Source: Trebonia sp036276115
GTDB taxonomy: Bacteria > Actinomycetota > Actinomycetes > Streptosporangiales > Streptosporangiaceae
Direction of reading: 5' to 3'
Length of the DNA stretch: 31,869 nt
Assembly: GCA_036276115.1 (NCBI GenBank)
Contig: DATBEM010000227.1
Span: 1 to 31,869 of the forward strand
The notes under the pieces are model-generated. The model had not been told where the DNA came from. It was given only the letters and a program-made list of their open reading frames with translations, and ran no database searches. Made by a program: the position numbers and the translations under genes. Below, one piece after another: positions 1 through 7,304 of the stretch (position 1 is its first letter; each line of letters starts with the position of its first letter).

Positions 1-1
1 C

Positions 2-889
2 GAGCACCGTGGCCGCCTGCAGGCAGTGGCCTACCGGATGCTCGGCACCCCGGGCGATGCCGAGGACGCCGTACAGGAAGCATGGCTGCGCGTGAGCCGG
101 GCGGACGTGACGGCGGTGGACAACCTCGCCGGGTGGCTGACGACGGTCGTTGCCCGCGTGTGCCTGAACATGCTGGAGGCCCGGCGCTCGCGGCGGGAGG
201 AGCCGGTCGGGATGCAGCCCCCGGACGAGCTCGGCGGGCAGGGCCTCGGCCCCGAAGACGAGATCCTGATGGCCGACTCCGTTGGCCTGGCCCTGCTGGT
301 GGTGCTGGACGCGCTGACCCCGGCCGAGCGGCTCGCCTTCGTGCTGCACGACGTCTTCGAGATGCCCTTCGGGGAGATCGCGGAGGTGATCGACCGCTCG
401 CCGGCGGCCGCGCGGCAGCTCGCGAGCCGGGCCCGCCGCCGCGTCGTCGGGGCGGGCGCGGTCCCGGAAACCGACATGAGCCGGCGGCAGGAGGTCGTCT
501 CCGCCTTCCTCGCCGCCTCCCGCGGGGGGGACTTCAGCGCGCTGGTGGAGCTGCTGGCGCCGGACGCCGAGCTGCGGGCGGACCCGGCCGCCGTCCGGAT
601 GGGCGCCATGGCCGAGGTCACCGGGGCCGAGGAGGTGGCCCGGACCTTCGCCGGCCGGGCCCAGGCGGCCCGGCTCGCGCTGGTCAACGGCGTCCCCGCC
701 GCCGTGTGGGCGCCCGCCGGGCAGCCGCGGGTCGTCTTCTCGTTCACGGTCTCGGGTGACAAGGTCACCGGGATCGGCCTGACGGCCGACCCGGACAAGC
801 TCGCCGAGCTCGACATCGTCTTCGTCACCAAGCGCGGCCCGCGCGAGGCGGGCAGCAGCCCGGCCGAGGCGGGCGGCAGCCTGAACTAG
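2..889 (+). CDS. ECF sigma factor with SnoaL-like C-terminal domain, ECF41/SigJ type (5' end outside window)
   Basis: The reading frame is open from the window edge, and the first residues (EHRGRLQAVAYRMLG) are the usual sigma-2 beginning, so the true start lies upstream. The order is sigma-2 (AYRMLGTPGDAEDAVQEAWLR), a linker, sigma-4 (LTPAERLAFVLHDVF, then the helix-turn-helix around FGEIAEVIDRSPAAARQLASRARRR), then a SnoaL/NTF2-like domain from about MSRRQEVVSAF to the end. ECF41-type sigma factors carry this extension in place of an anti-sigma factor and have an NPDKL motif near its end. Here the matching residues read ADPDKL, one change. The usual oxidoreductase/epimerase/decarboxylase partner gene of this group is not seen downstream. 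It probably controls a stress regulon and may mark the cluster boundary. A link to the polyketide genes is not shown by the sequence. Confidence 0.9.
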   Translation, partial: EHRGRLQAVAYRMLGTPGDAEDAVQEAWLRVSRADVTAVDNLAGWLTTVVARVCLNMLEARRSRREEPVGMQPPDELGGQGLGPEDEILMADSVGLALLVVLDALTPAERLAFVLHDVFEMPFGEIAEVIDRSPAAARQLASRARRRVVGAGAVPETDMSRRQEVVSAFLAASRGGDFSALVELLAPDAELRADPAAVRMGAMAEVTGAEEVARTFAGRAQAARLALVNGVPAAVWAPAGQPRVVFSFTVSGDKVTGIGLTADPDKLAELDIVFVTKRGPREAGSSPAEAGGSLN

Positions 890-923
890 GCCGGGCACCA
901 CCGCCCGGCCCCGCCAGCAGCCC

Positions 924-985
924 CAGCACGATGCCCGGGCCAGACCCGCGCACCCAACGCACATGACGGCCTGGGCATCGTGCTG
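924..985. other. Long inverted repeat downstream of the sigma factor gene
   Basis: Arms 924-941 and 968-985 are 18 bases each and complementary except for one G-T wobble, with a 26-base loop. There is no T-run, so it is either a processing or stability hairpin or part of a two-step termination region with the hairpin at 1039-1073. Confidence 0.6.
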
Positions 986-1038
986 CGGGCGTTGACGGCG
1001 CCCGCCCTTCCCCGCGGCAATGGTCGCGCCGCCCTTTT

Positions 1039-1073
1039 ACTCCAAGCCGCCCAGGCAGCGGCTTGGAGTTTTT
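1039..1073 (+). terminator. Rho-independent terminator after the sigma factor gene
   Basis: A perfect 11-base stem (1039-1049 with 1059-1069), a 9-base loop and a run of five T (1069-1073). It separates the sigma factor transcript from the SARP gene. Confidence 0.8.
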
Positions 1074-1203
1074 AGTGCCCGAATTAGCCAGGAACACTAT
1101 GAAATATTCACGAGAAGCTTCATGAGCGGCTCACTGGAAAATTGAGGCGCACGCGAGGCATGCTCGGCAGTGGGCGCGCTTACGGAAGCATCGAGGAGAC
1201 AGC

Positions 1204-2058
1204 ATGAAAAGTGATCCGGGCTCGCTCAGCATCGAGCTGCTGGGCCCGCTGACTGTCCATCTGAACCGGACTCCGGTGACGATCAGCGCGCCCAAGCAGC
1301 GACAGATCCTGGCCGTCCTCGCGCTGAACGTGGGGCGGGTCGTCCGGGTGCCGACCCTCATCGAGGAACTGTGGGGAGACCGGCCGCCGCGCAGCTACGC
1401 GACGACGCTGCAGACCTACATCCTGCAGCTGCGCAACGCCCTGGCCGCCGCCAGCCCGGGCAACCCCGACGCGCGCCAGCTGCTCGGCACCTCGCACTAC
1501 GGCTACCTGCTAGAGGGCGCCGCCTGCCGCACGGACGTCACGCTGTTCGAGCCGCTGGTCAGCGCCGGCCGGGCGGCGGCCGAGGCGGGTGACCTGTACC
1601 TGGCCTCGGAGGAGCTCGACCGGGCGCTGGGCCTGTGGCGTGGGCCGGCCATGGTCGACGTCCGGATGGGGCGCGTGCTGGAGATCGAGGCGGCGTCGCT
1701 GGAGGAGCGCCGGCACGGGGCGCTGGAGCGGCGCATCGAGGCCGACCTGGCCCTGGGGCGGCACGCGGACCTGCTGGGCGAGCTGACGCTCACCACCGCC
1801 CGCAGCCCGATGAACGAGAACCTGAGCGCCTACCTCATGACCGCCCTGTACCGGTCGGGCCACGTCGGCCGCTCGCTGCAGGAGTTCCACCGGCTGCGCT
1901 CGGTGCTCAACCGTGAGCTGGGCGTGGAGCCCTGCCCGCGGCTGCAGCGGCTGCAGGCGGCCATCTTGTCGGGCGACCCGGCCCTGGAAGTGGACGCGTG
2001 GCCGGTTCCGCACGCCCGCGAGGAGCTCGCCTTGCGCCGGTCGGCCACTGTCTCCTAA
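1204..2058 (+). CDS. SARP family pathway-specific transcriptional activator
   Basis: The 284-residue protein has the small SARP layout: an OmpR-type winged helix (about residues 8-95; KQRQILAVLALNVGRVV, then the LIEELWGDRPP region), followed by a bacterial transcriptional activation domain (about 105-250; DLYLASEELDRALGLWRG, then LMTALYRSGHVGRSLQEFHRLR). There is no ATPase or TPR extension as in AfsR. SARPs activate aromatic polyketide clusters by binding direct repeats spaced 11 bases near the -35 region. Start ATG 1204 is preceded by GAGGAGA. It is the first gene at the left of the cluster and is the likely activator of the biosynthetic operons. A candidate site with 11-base spacing lies before the methyltransferase-like gene. 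The 3' end, including the stop codon, is duplicated (see the repeat at 2050). Confidence 0.93.
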   Translation: MKSDPGSLSIELLGPLTVHLNRTPVTISAPKQRQILAVLALNVGRVVRVPTLIEELWGDRPPRSYATTLQTYILQLRNALAAASPGNPDARQLLGTSHYGYLLEGAACRTDVTLFEPLVSAGRAAAEAGDLYLASEELDRALGLWRGPAMVDVRMGRVLEIEAASLEERRHGALERRIEADLALGRHADLLGELTLTTARSPMNENLSAYLMTALYRSGHVGRSLQEFHRLRSVLNRELGVEPCPRLQRLQAAILSGDPALEVDAWPVPHAREELALRRSATVS

Positions 2059-2086
2059 CGGCGGCACGGTCTCCTAACGGCGGCAC
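2050..2086 (+). repeat. Tandem duplication of the SARP gene 3' end
   Basis: An 18-base block (GTCTCCTAACGGCGGCAC) occurs at 2050-2067 and again at 2069-2086, a period of 19. The SARP stop codon TAA is in the first copy and a second TAA sits in the same place in the other copy. This looks like a recent slippage duplication. Confidence 0.85.
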
Positions 2087-2099
2087 CGTCCACTCGCGC

Positions 2100-2131
2100 T
2101 TGACCGAGACTATTGGCGCTCCTGCCAGGCT
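2100..2131 (+). promoter_or_regulatory. Candidate promoter element of the HemY-like gene, shared with the element at 4124
   Basis: TTGACC (2100-2105) is followed after exactly 20 bases by CAGGCT (2126-2131). The same pair with the same spacing, and the same GACTA just after TTGACCG, is found before the flavin monooxygenase gene at 4124-4155. The spacing is long for a plain sigma-70 promoter, so it may be an activator-dependent promoter. The SARP is an obvious candidate. Confidence 0.5.
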
Positions 2132-2167
2132 CAATCCCAAACCGTATCCTCGCAAGGAGCAGGCGGA

Positions 2168-3637
2168 ATGGCGGACAGAACACAAGATCAGGCAAGCACG
2201 GCACCCCACGTGGTCATCGTCGGCGGCGGCATCGCCGGGCTGGCGGCGGCGTTCTCCCTGCGGGACGAGCCGGTGCGGGTCACCGTCCTGGAGGCGGCCG
2301 GCAGGATCGGCGGGAAGCTCGTGTCGGCCAACGTGGCGGGCGTGCGCGTTGACCTGGCGGCCGAGTCGACCTACGCTCCCCGGGCCAAGGGAACCGGCCT
2401 GCTCGCGGCGGCGGGGCTTGAGGACCAGCTGGCGAAGGTGGGCGTCCACGCCCGGGCGCTGTGGTCCCGGGCGGCCATGCGGCCGCTGCCCCCGCAGATC
2501 CTCGGGGTGCCGTGGGACCTGGACGCGCTCGCCGCGTCGGGCGTGGTGTCGGACGCGGGAATGGCCCGCGCCCGCGAGGACCTCGCGCGGCCCGCGACCG
2601 AGCTGGATGAGGACACCTCCGTCGCGGCGTACGTCGCCGGCCGGATGGGCCAGGAGGTCGTGGACCGCATCACCGACCCGTTCCTGTGCGGCGTGTACGG
2701 CGGGCGGGCGGCGGAGCTTTCCATTAAGGCAACGATGCCCCCGCTCGCGGCGGCGGCCCGCAAGTACCCGTCCCTCGCCGAGGCGTCGCACTCGCTGGTG
2801 AAGAAGCCGCTGCGGCCGGGCGACCCGCCGCCCCCGCCCGGGGTGACCACCTTGCTGGGCGGGATGGGGTCGCTGCCGCAGGCGCTGGCCGACGCCGTGC
2901 TCGCCGCCTCGGCGGGGGCGTCGGTGCGGACCGGGGCCGGAGTCCGGGCGCTCGCGCGGACCGCGGCCGGCTGGCGGCTGACCGTCGGCCCGGCCAGCGA
3001 CCCGGAGTACATCAGCGCCGATGCCGTCATCCTGGCGCTGCCCGCGGGCCCGGCGAGCCGGCTGCTGGCGGGGACGGGCGAGGCGGCGGCGGCCGCGGCC
3101 GAACTGGCCGGCATCTCCTACGGCTCCCTGGCGGGGGTCACCCTCGCCTACCGGCGCGACGCGTTCGCGGGCGGGCTGACCGAGCGCGGGAGCTGCGGCT
3201 ACCTGGTGCCGGCGGCCGACGGCAAGGTGGTCACGGAGGTCATCTTCTCCACCGTCAAGTGGCCCCACCTGGCGGGCGAGGTCGAGATCATGCAGTGCCA
3301 GATCGGGCGGACCGGTGACGAGGCCGTGCTCCAGCGCGATGACGCCGACCTGGCCGCGATCGCGGCGGCCGAGGCCGGCGAGGCCAACGGGGCGGCCAGC
3401 GCGCCGGTGGCCACGCTGGTGACCCGGTTCGACACCGGCCACCCGCAGTACTCCGTGGGCCACCTGGCCCGCGTCGCGCGGATCCGCGCGTCGGTCGCGG
3501 CCGCCCCCGGGCTCGCGGTCTGCGGCGCCGCCTACGACGGGGTCGGGGTCGCCACCTGCGTGGCGTCCGCGGCCAAGGCGGTCAAGCAGGTCACCAGCCA
3601 CCTGTTCCCCGGCGCCGAGGCCGACGCCGCCGCCTGA
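2168..3637 (+). CDS. Divergent HemY/HemG-like flavoprotein oxidase (protoporphyrinogen/coproporphyrinogen oxidase family)
   Basis: The 489-residue protein follows the actinobacterial porphyrinogen oxidase from end to end: FAD-binding VVIVGGGIAG (15-24), GRIGGK (45-50), the GVPWDLDALAASGVVS region, DPFLCGVYGG, and the C-terminal FAD motif VCGAAYDGVGVATC. Family members oxidise a porphyrinogen with O2 in haem synthesis and normally sit near hemE and hemQ, which are absent here. The conserved segment that in the family reads roughly GAEAMLARRPE is changed to AAESTYAPRAKG. Start ATG 2168 has an AAGGAG site. It lies between the SARP and tailoring genes and shares a promoter element with the monooxygenase at 4186. 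I infer either a dedicated haem-supply copy or a recruited oxidase, for example acting on a hydrazine or hydroquinone. The family call is firm and the role is open. Confidence 0.85.
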   Translation: MADRTQDQASTAPHVVIVGGGIAGLAAAFSLRDEPVRVTVLEAAGRIGGKLVSANVAGVRVDLAAESTYAPRAKGTGLLAAAGLEDQLAKVGVHARALWSRAAMRPLPPQILGVPWDLDALAASGVVSDAGMARAREDLARPATELDEDTSVAAYVAGRMGQEVVDRITDPFLCGVYGGRAAELSIKATMPPLAAAARKYPSLAEASHSLVKKPLRPGDPPPPPGVTTLLGGMGSLPQALADAVLAASAGASVRTGAGVRALARTAAGWRLTVGPASDPEYISADAVILALPAGPASRLLAGTGEAAAAAAELAGISYGSLAGVTLAYRRDAFAGGLTERGSCGYLVPAADGKVVTEVIFSTVKWPHLAGEVEIMQCQIGRTGDEAVLQRDDADLAAIAAAEAGEANGAASAPVATLVTRFDTGHPQYSVGHLARVARIRASVAAAPGLAVCGAAYDGVGVATCVASAAKAVKQVTSHLFPGAEADAAA

Positions 3638-3642
3638 CCGGC

Positions 3643-3680
3643 GGCCGCGCCCTGGCCGCGACCGGCGGCAGGGCGCGGCC
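3643..3680. terminator. Hairpin between convergent genes
   Basis: Perfect 12-base arms (3643-3654 and 3669-3680) with a 14-base loop lie between the stop codons of the convergent HemY-like and DUF6059 genes. There is no T-run. It probably acts as a two-way terminator. Confidence 0.55.
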
Positions 3681-3682
3681 CG

Positions 3683-4009
3683 CTAGCGGTGCCAGGGCCG
3701 GCGGCGGCGAACGGGGCGGCCGAGCACGTCCGACCACAGCGCCCGCTCGCCGGGCGACAGCGGCACCCCCGCGGCCAGCGCCTCCGGATGGCCCGGGGGG
3801 AGCTCGGGGGCGGCCAGGACCGGTGCCCAGTAGGGGTCATAGCCCGCCCGGGAGCGGCCGCGGGCGGCGATCGCCTGCGCGACCTGCAGGTCGAAGACCG
3901 GGCTCTGGTAGTACATGCCGGCGGTGAAGCACCGCAGGGCCGCCCTGATCGCCGCGCGGAGGCCCGCAAGCCACCGCCTACGCCTGTCACTGCATTCCGC
4001 TCGCGCCAT
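3683..4009 (-). CDS. Small DUF6059-like protein
   Basis: A 108-residue protein. The C-terminal part, with ELPPGHPEALAAGVPLS followed by GERALWSDVLG, resembles the DUF6059 signature (PPGHPERL..VPLTAEERALW) of small actinobacterial proteins that often sit beside secondary metabolite genes. The function is unknown. The N-terminal half is rich in Arg and Ala and may be a helix. I chose ATG 4009 because AAGGAG lies 9 bases upstream of it; a longer frame to 4060 has no such site. It is divergent from the monooxygenase at 4186, and the two share a 176-base control region with a clear palindrome. Confidence 0.7.
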   Translation of the reverse strand: MARAECSDRRRRWLAGLRAAIRAALRCFTAGMYYQSPVFDLQVAQAIAARGRSRAGYDPYWAPVLAAPELPPGHPEALAAGVPLSPGERALWSDVLGRPVRRRRPWHR

Positions 4010-4110
4010 CGCCGATCGCTCCTTCCGGTGCAACGGAAGCCTGCGCGACCCCGCTCGCATGCTGCTAGCGGCCGGTTCGGGCGATACCCGTCAGTCCTGC
4101 GGTAATTACG

Positions 4111-4129
4111 GGTCAAGCAATTCTTGACC
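4111..4129. promoter_or_regulatory. Palindromic operator candidate GGTCAAG-N5-CTTGACC
   Basis: Perfect 7-base arms (4111-4117, 4123-4129) lie between the divergent DUF6059 and monooxygenase genes. The right arm overlaps the TTGACC of the candidate -35 box, the usual place for a repressor or activator dimer to act. Confidence 0.55.
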
Positions 4130-4155
4130 GGGACTAAAGAAATGTTTGTCAGGCT
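4124..4155 (+). promoter_or_regulatory. Candidate promoter of the flavin monooxygenase gene
   Basis: TTGACC (4124-4129), 20 bases, CAGGCT (4150-4155), in the same arrangement as at 2100-2131. It lies 30-60 bases upstream of the ATG at 4186, whose ribosome binding site is GGAAGGA (4173-4179). Confidence 0.5.
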
Positions 4156-4185
4156 GTTCGCACGACTTCGCATGGAAGGACGATA

Positions 4186-5952
4186 ATGGGAGAAATAGAG
4201 GTTCCGGTCCTGATCGTGGGCGGCGGCGGATGCGGCCTGGCGGCCTCCGTCTTCCTGTCCGATCACGGCGTGGACCACCTGCTGGTCGAGCGCCACCCGG
4301 ACACGTCGATTGTGCCTAAGGCGCACTACCTCAATCAGCGCACGATGGAGATCTTCCGCCAGCACGGGCTGGACGAGGAGATCTTCGAGGTGGGCGCGCC
4401 GCTCGACAAGTTCGGCGCCATCACCTGGATAACCTCGCTGGCCGGCGACCAGCCGCTCGACGGGCGCATGGTGCACACGATGGACGCCTTCGGCGGCGGC
4501 GCGCTGCGCGAGCGGTTCGCCGAGGCCGGGCCGATCCTCCCGGTCAAGCTCCCGCAGATCCGGCTCGAGCCGATCCTGCGCCGCCGGGCGCAGGAGCGCA
4601 ACCCCGGCCGGGTCTTGTTCAGCCACGAGCTGGGCGACTTCACCGACCACGGCGACCACGTCACCGCCGAGGTGCGGAACACGGTGACCGGCGAGGTGAC
4701 CACCGTCAAGGCGCGGTACCTCGTCGCGGCCGACGGCGGCCGGACGGTGGGCGCCAAGATCGGCGTCGAGATGCAGGGCATCCCGAAGATCGCCACGACT
4801 ACCACCGCGTACTTCAAGGCGGACCTGTCGCCCTGGTGGGTGGAGGGCGCGCTGATCATGCACCTGCTCAACCCGTACCGGCCCGAGCTGTCGAACAACC
4901 TCATCGAGATGGGGCCGAGCTGGGGGAAGGCCTGCGAGGAGTGGGTCCTGCACTTCACCCCGGGCGCGATGGCCGAGTACGACGAGGAGTCGCTGCTGGC
5001 CGCGATCAGGGAGGCCCTCGGCCTGCCCGGCCTGGAGCTGGAGCTGCTCCACGCGACCCGCTGGACGGTCGAGGGCGTCGTCGCGAGCCACTACCGGGTC
5101 GGCCGGGTGCTCATCGGCGGCGACGCCGCCCACCGCCAGCCCCCGACGGTCGGCCTCGGCCTGAACTCCGGCATCCAGGACTCGCATAACCTCGCCTGGA
5201 AGCTGGCGATGGTGCTCGACGGGCGGGCGAGCGACAGCCTGCTCGACACCTACGAGTCCGAGCGGCGCCCGGTGTGCCAGGCTAACGTCGAGTGGGCCCT
5301 GTCGGCGGCGAACCACCACCAGGGCATCCTGGACGGCCTCGGGCTCGGGCACCGGATCCCGCCGGCCCGCCGGCTGCCCGCGTTCACCACCTACTTCTCC
5401 GACACCCCGATCGGCGAGACCGCCCGGGCGCGGGCGGTGGAGGTGTTCGAGAGCCACCGCGGCGGGTGCCAGGCGCACGACATGGAGATCGGCTTCAGCT
5501 ACGAGGACGGCGCCGTCGTCCCCGACGGCAGCGAGCCGGCCCGGCGGGTGCCGCTGCGCGACATCTACACGCCGTCCACCCGGCCCGGGAACGTGCTGGC
5601 GCACGCCTGGATCGAGCGGGACGGGCAGCGGCTGTCCACGCACGACCTGACCGGCCACTCGACGAGGTTCGCGCTGATCACCGGCCCGGACGGGGCGGCC
5701 TGGCGCGAGGCGGCGGCGCAGGTGGCGGAGAAGTTCTCGGTGCCGATCGTCGTCGCGGCGATCGGGGCCGGGGCGGCCTACGGCGACGCCGACGGCCGGT
5801 GGGCCGGCGTGCGGCAGATCGGCGACGACGGCGCCATCCTGGTCCGCCCGGACAACCACGTCGCCTGGCGCAGTGCAGGCGCCAGCGAGAGCCCGGTGGA
5901 CGCGCTGAGCAGCGCGCTCGCCCGGGTGCTGGACTACTCCCCCGCGTCTTGA
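4186..5952 (+). CDS. FAD-dependent aromatic monooxygenase, TfdB/PheA-like polyketide hydroxylase
   Basis: The 588-residue protein has the class A flavin hydroxylase layout: FAD-binding LIVGGGGCGLAAS (about 9-21), the DG motif LVAADGGRTVGAKIG, and the GD motif VLIGGDAAHRQPP followed by GLGLNSGIQDSHNLAWKLA. It ends in a thioredoxin-like C-terminal domain with AILVRPDNHVAW. These enzymes use NAD(P)H and O2 to hydroxylate a phenol or quinone ring. The N-terminal part (KAHYLNQRTMEIFRQHGL) is closer to phenol hydroxylases such as TfdB than to the three PgaE-like enzymes further on. It stands alone, with its own promoter region and three downstream hairpins. It probably oxidises a late polyketide intermediate; the position of attack cannot be read from sequence. 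Confidence 0.9.
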   Translation: MGEIEVPVLIVGGGGCGLAASVFLSDHGVDHLLVERHPDTSIVPKAHYLNQRTMEIFRQHGLDEEIFEVGAPLDKFGAITWITSLAGDQPLDGRMVHTMDAFGGGALRERFAEAGPILPVKLPQIRLEPILRRRAQERNPGRVLFSHELGDFTDHGDHVTAEVRNTVTGEVTTVKARYLVAADGGRTVGAKIGVEMQGIPKIATTTTAYFKADLSPWWVEGALIMHLLNPYRPELSNNLIEMGPSWGKACEEWVLHFTPGAMAEYDEESLLAAIREALGLPGLELELLHATRWTVEGVVASHYRVGRVLIGGDAAHRQPPTVGLGLNSGIQDSHNLAWKLAMVLDGRASDSLLDTYESERRPVCQANVEWALSAANHHQGILDGLGLGHRIPPARRLPAFTTYFSDTPIGETARARAVEVFESHRGGCQAHDMEIGFSYEDGAVVPDGSEPARRVPLRDIYTPSTRPGNVLAHAWIERDGQRLSTHDLTGHSTRFALITGPDGAAWREAAAQVAEKFSVPIVVAAIGAGAAYGDADGRWAGVRQIGDDGAILVRPDNHVAWRSAGASESPVDALSSALARVLDYSPAS

Positions 5953-5959
5953 CGAGCGG

Positions 5960-6089
5960 GCACCGCGCCGGGCGCCCCGCCCGGCGCGGTGCCAGTTCCC
6001 GCCCGGGGCCTTCCCCGGGGCCCCGGGCGGGAACGATCCACACGCCAAAGCGCCCCGGCGCCGGCTCGCGGCCGGCGCCGGGGCGCTTT
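5960..6089. terminator. Three consecutive perfect hairpins, two-way terminator
   Basis: In the gap between convergent genes there are three perfect stem-loops: 14 bases (5960-5973/5979-5992), 15 bases (5996-6010/6019-6033) and 19 bases (6047-6065/6071-6089, loop TCGCG). The last begins with AAA and ends with TTT, so it can work on both strands. Confidence 0.8.
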
Positions 6090-6100
6090 CGTGGTGCCCG

Positions 6101-6421
6101 CTACTCCCAGTGGTAGAACGGGGTGGCCATGGCGTCCGCGGGCGAGCGCCAGGTGGCCGGGTCGTAGGCCCCGATGAAGGCCTTCAGGTCATCGCTGATC
6201 TGGATGAAGCGCGGGTCGGTCCGCGCCTGCATGATCGCGTCGCTGCCGTGGTCGCCGTCGAAGTCCTGCACGTGGAAGTACAGGCCGTTGTAGCGGAAGA
6301 GCTCGCGGCGCCGGGTGCCCATGCGGTGCGGCATCTCGGTCTTGTCGAACTCGGTGAAGAGCCGGGCGACCTCGTCGGCCGACGAGGGGTCCATCCGGGC
6401 CACTATCAGGGTGCTGCGCAT
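6101..6421 (-). CDS. TcmI-family aromatic polyketide cyclase
   Basis: The 106-residue protein is the full length of the polyketide cyclase family PF04673 (TcmI, JadI, UrdF). Family features are the start MRSTLIVARMDP, the central GTRRRELFRYNGLYFHVQDF, and the C-terminal MATPFYHWE. Members form a dimeric ferredoxin-like fold and direct the closure of the last ring(s) of the polyketide; in angucycline clusters this is the fourth-ring cyclase. It lies 97 bases downstream of the ketoreductase on the same strand, with a 17-base tandem repeat between them, and probably shares its transcript. Confidence 0.93.
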   Translation of the reverse strand: MRSTLIVARMDPSSADEVARLFTEFDKTEMPHRMGTRRRELFRYNGLYFHVQDFDGDHGSDAIMQARTDPRFIQISDDLKAFIGAYDPATWRSPADAMATPFYHWE

Positions 6422-6459
6422 GTGTTTGCCTTACCGCCTTCACTGACGAGGTTCGCGAG

Positions 6460-6527
6460 GCCGGGCCCCAGAAACTGCCGGGCCCCAGAAACTGCCGGGC
6501 CTCAGTAATTCCCGGGCCTCAGTAATT
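6460..6527 (-). repeat. Four tandem 17-base repeats across the ketoreductase stop codon
   Basis: Units at 6460-6476, 6477-6493 (identical), 6494-6510 and 6511-6527. Units 3 and 4 differ by one base; units 1-2 differ from 3-4 at three places. The stop codon and last codons of the ketoreductase (GNY-stop) are in unit 4, so the array looks like repeated copying of the gene end into the spacer before the cyclase gene. Confidence 0.9.
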
Positions 6528-7304
6528 CCCGAGGCCGCCGCAGACGTTGATCGCCTGCGCGGTCACCGGCGCCGCCGCGTCGGAAACCAGGTAGCTGACG
6601 AGGCCGGCGACCTCCTCGGGGGTGGAATAGCGGCCGAGCGGGATCTTCGCCGAGAAGCGCTCGAGGATCGCCTCCTCGCTCGTGTCGTAGTGCGCGGCGT
6701 AGCCCTGCCGGACGCGCTGCGCCATCGGGGTCTCGACGTAGCCGGGGCAAACGGCGTTCACCGTGACGCCGGTCTTCGCCAGCTCCAGCCCGAGCGCCTT
6801 GGTGAAGCCGATCACGCCATGCTTGGAGGCGGAATAGGGCGCCCCGAGGACGACGCCCTGCTTGCCGCCGGTCGAGGCGATGTTGATGATCCGGCCCCAG
6901 CCCCGCTCGACCGGCTGGCCCACCTTGAGCACCTCCCGGGTGACGAGGAAGACGCTGTTGAGGTTGGTGTCCATGACGTCGTACCAGAGGTCATCGGCGA
7001 TGTCGGCGGTCGTGCCCCCGCCGCTGCGGCCGGCGTTGTTGACCAGCACGTCCACGCGCCCGAAGGCCTCCACGGCGGCCGCCACGAGGCGCTTGACCTC
7101 ATCCGGGCGCCGGACGTCGGCCACCGTCCCGTCCGCCTGGCCGCCGGCCGCGCGGAGCTTGCCGACCGTGTCGGTGACCGCCTCGGCGTGCCGCGCGCAG
7201 ATGAAGGCCTTCAGGCCGGCTCCCGCGAGGGACTGCGCGACCGCCAGGCCGATTCCGCTGGTGCCGCCGGTGATTAGCGCAACCTGCTGTCCGTTGTCCG
7301 CCAT
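6519..7304 (-). CDS. Type II polyketide C9 ketoreductase (ActIII-like SDR)
   Basis: The 261-residue short-chain dehydrogenase has the NADP motif TGGTSGIG (14-21), NNAG, and catalytic Ser-Tyr-Lys in NIASTGGKQGVVLGAPYSASKHG. The ARHAEAVTDTV cofactor loop, GKQGVVLGAPYSASK and the C-terminal INVCGGLGNY are typical of ActIII-type ketoreductases, which reduce the C9 ketone of the nascent chain. The family often ends in NVCGGLGNY, as here. The start ATG 7304 has AAGGAG 9 bases upstream. It is divergent from the methyltransferase-like gene and is followed by the cyclase. Confidence 0.94.
   Translation of the reverse strand: MADNGQQVALITGGTSGIGLAVAQSLAGAGLKAFICARHAEAVTDTVGKLRAAGGQADGTVADVRRPDEVKRLVAAAVEAFGRVDVLVNNAGRSGGGTTADIADDLWYDVMDTNLNSVFLVTREVLKVGQPVERGWGRIINIASTGGKQGVVLGAPYSASKHGVIGFTKALGLELAKTGVTVNAVCPGYVETPMAQRVRQGYAAHYDTSEEAILERFSAKIPLGRYSTPEEVAGLVSYLVSDAAAPVTAQAINVCGGLGNY

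Larger units (their letters stand above)
890..1203. other. Intergenic region: two hairpins and the SARP promoter area
   Basis: This 314-base gap holds no convincing gene. It has a long imperfect hairpin at 924-985, a Rho-independent terminator at 1039-1073, and then an AT-rich stretch (about 1080-1160) that must contain the promoter of the SARP gene. Two short palindromes lie in that stretch, GAAATATTC at 1101-1109 and GAAGCTTC at 1114-1121, and could be operator half-sites. This is only suggestive. The SARP ribosome binding site GAGGAGA is at 1193-1199. Confidence 0.6.

Noticed and set aside
3532..6048. 838-residue minus-strand open frame
   Set aside because: It lies opposite the HemY-like and TfdB-like genes and has no family features. 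The real minus-strand gene in this area is the short DUF6059 one in another frame.
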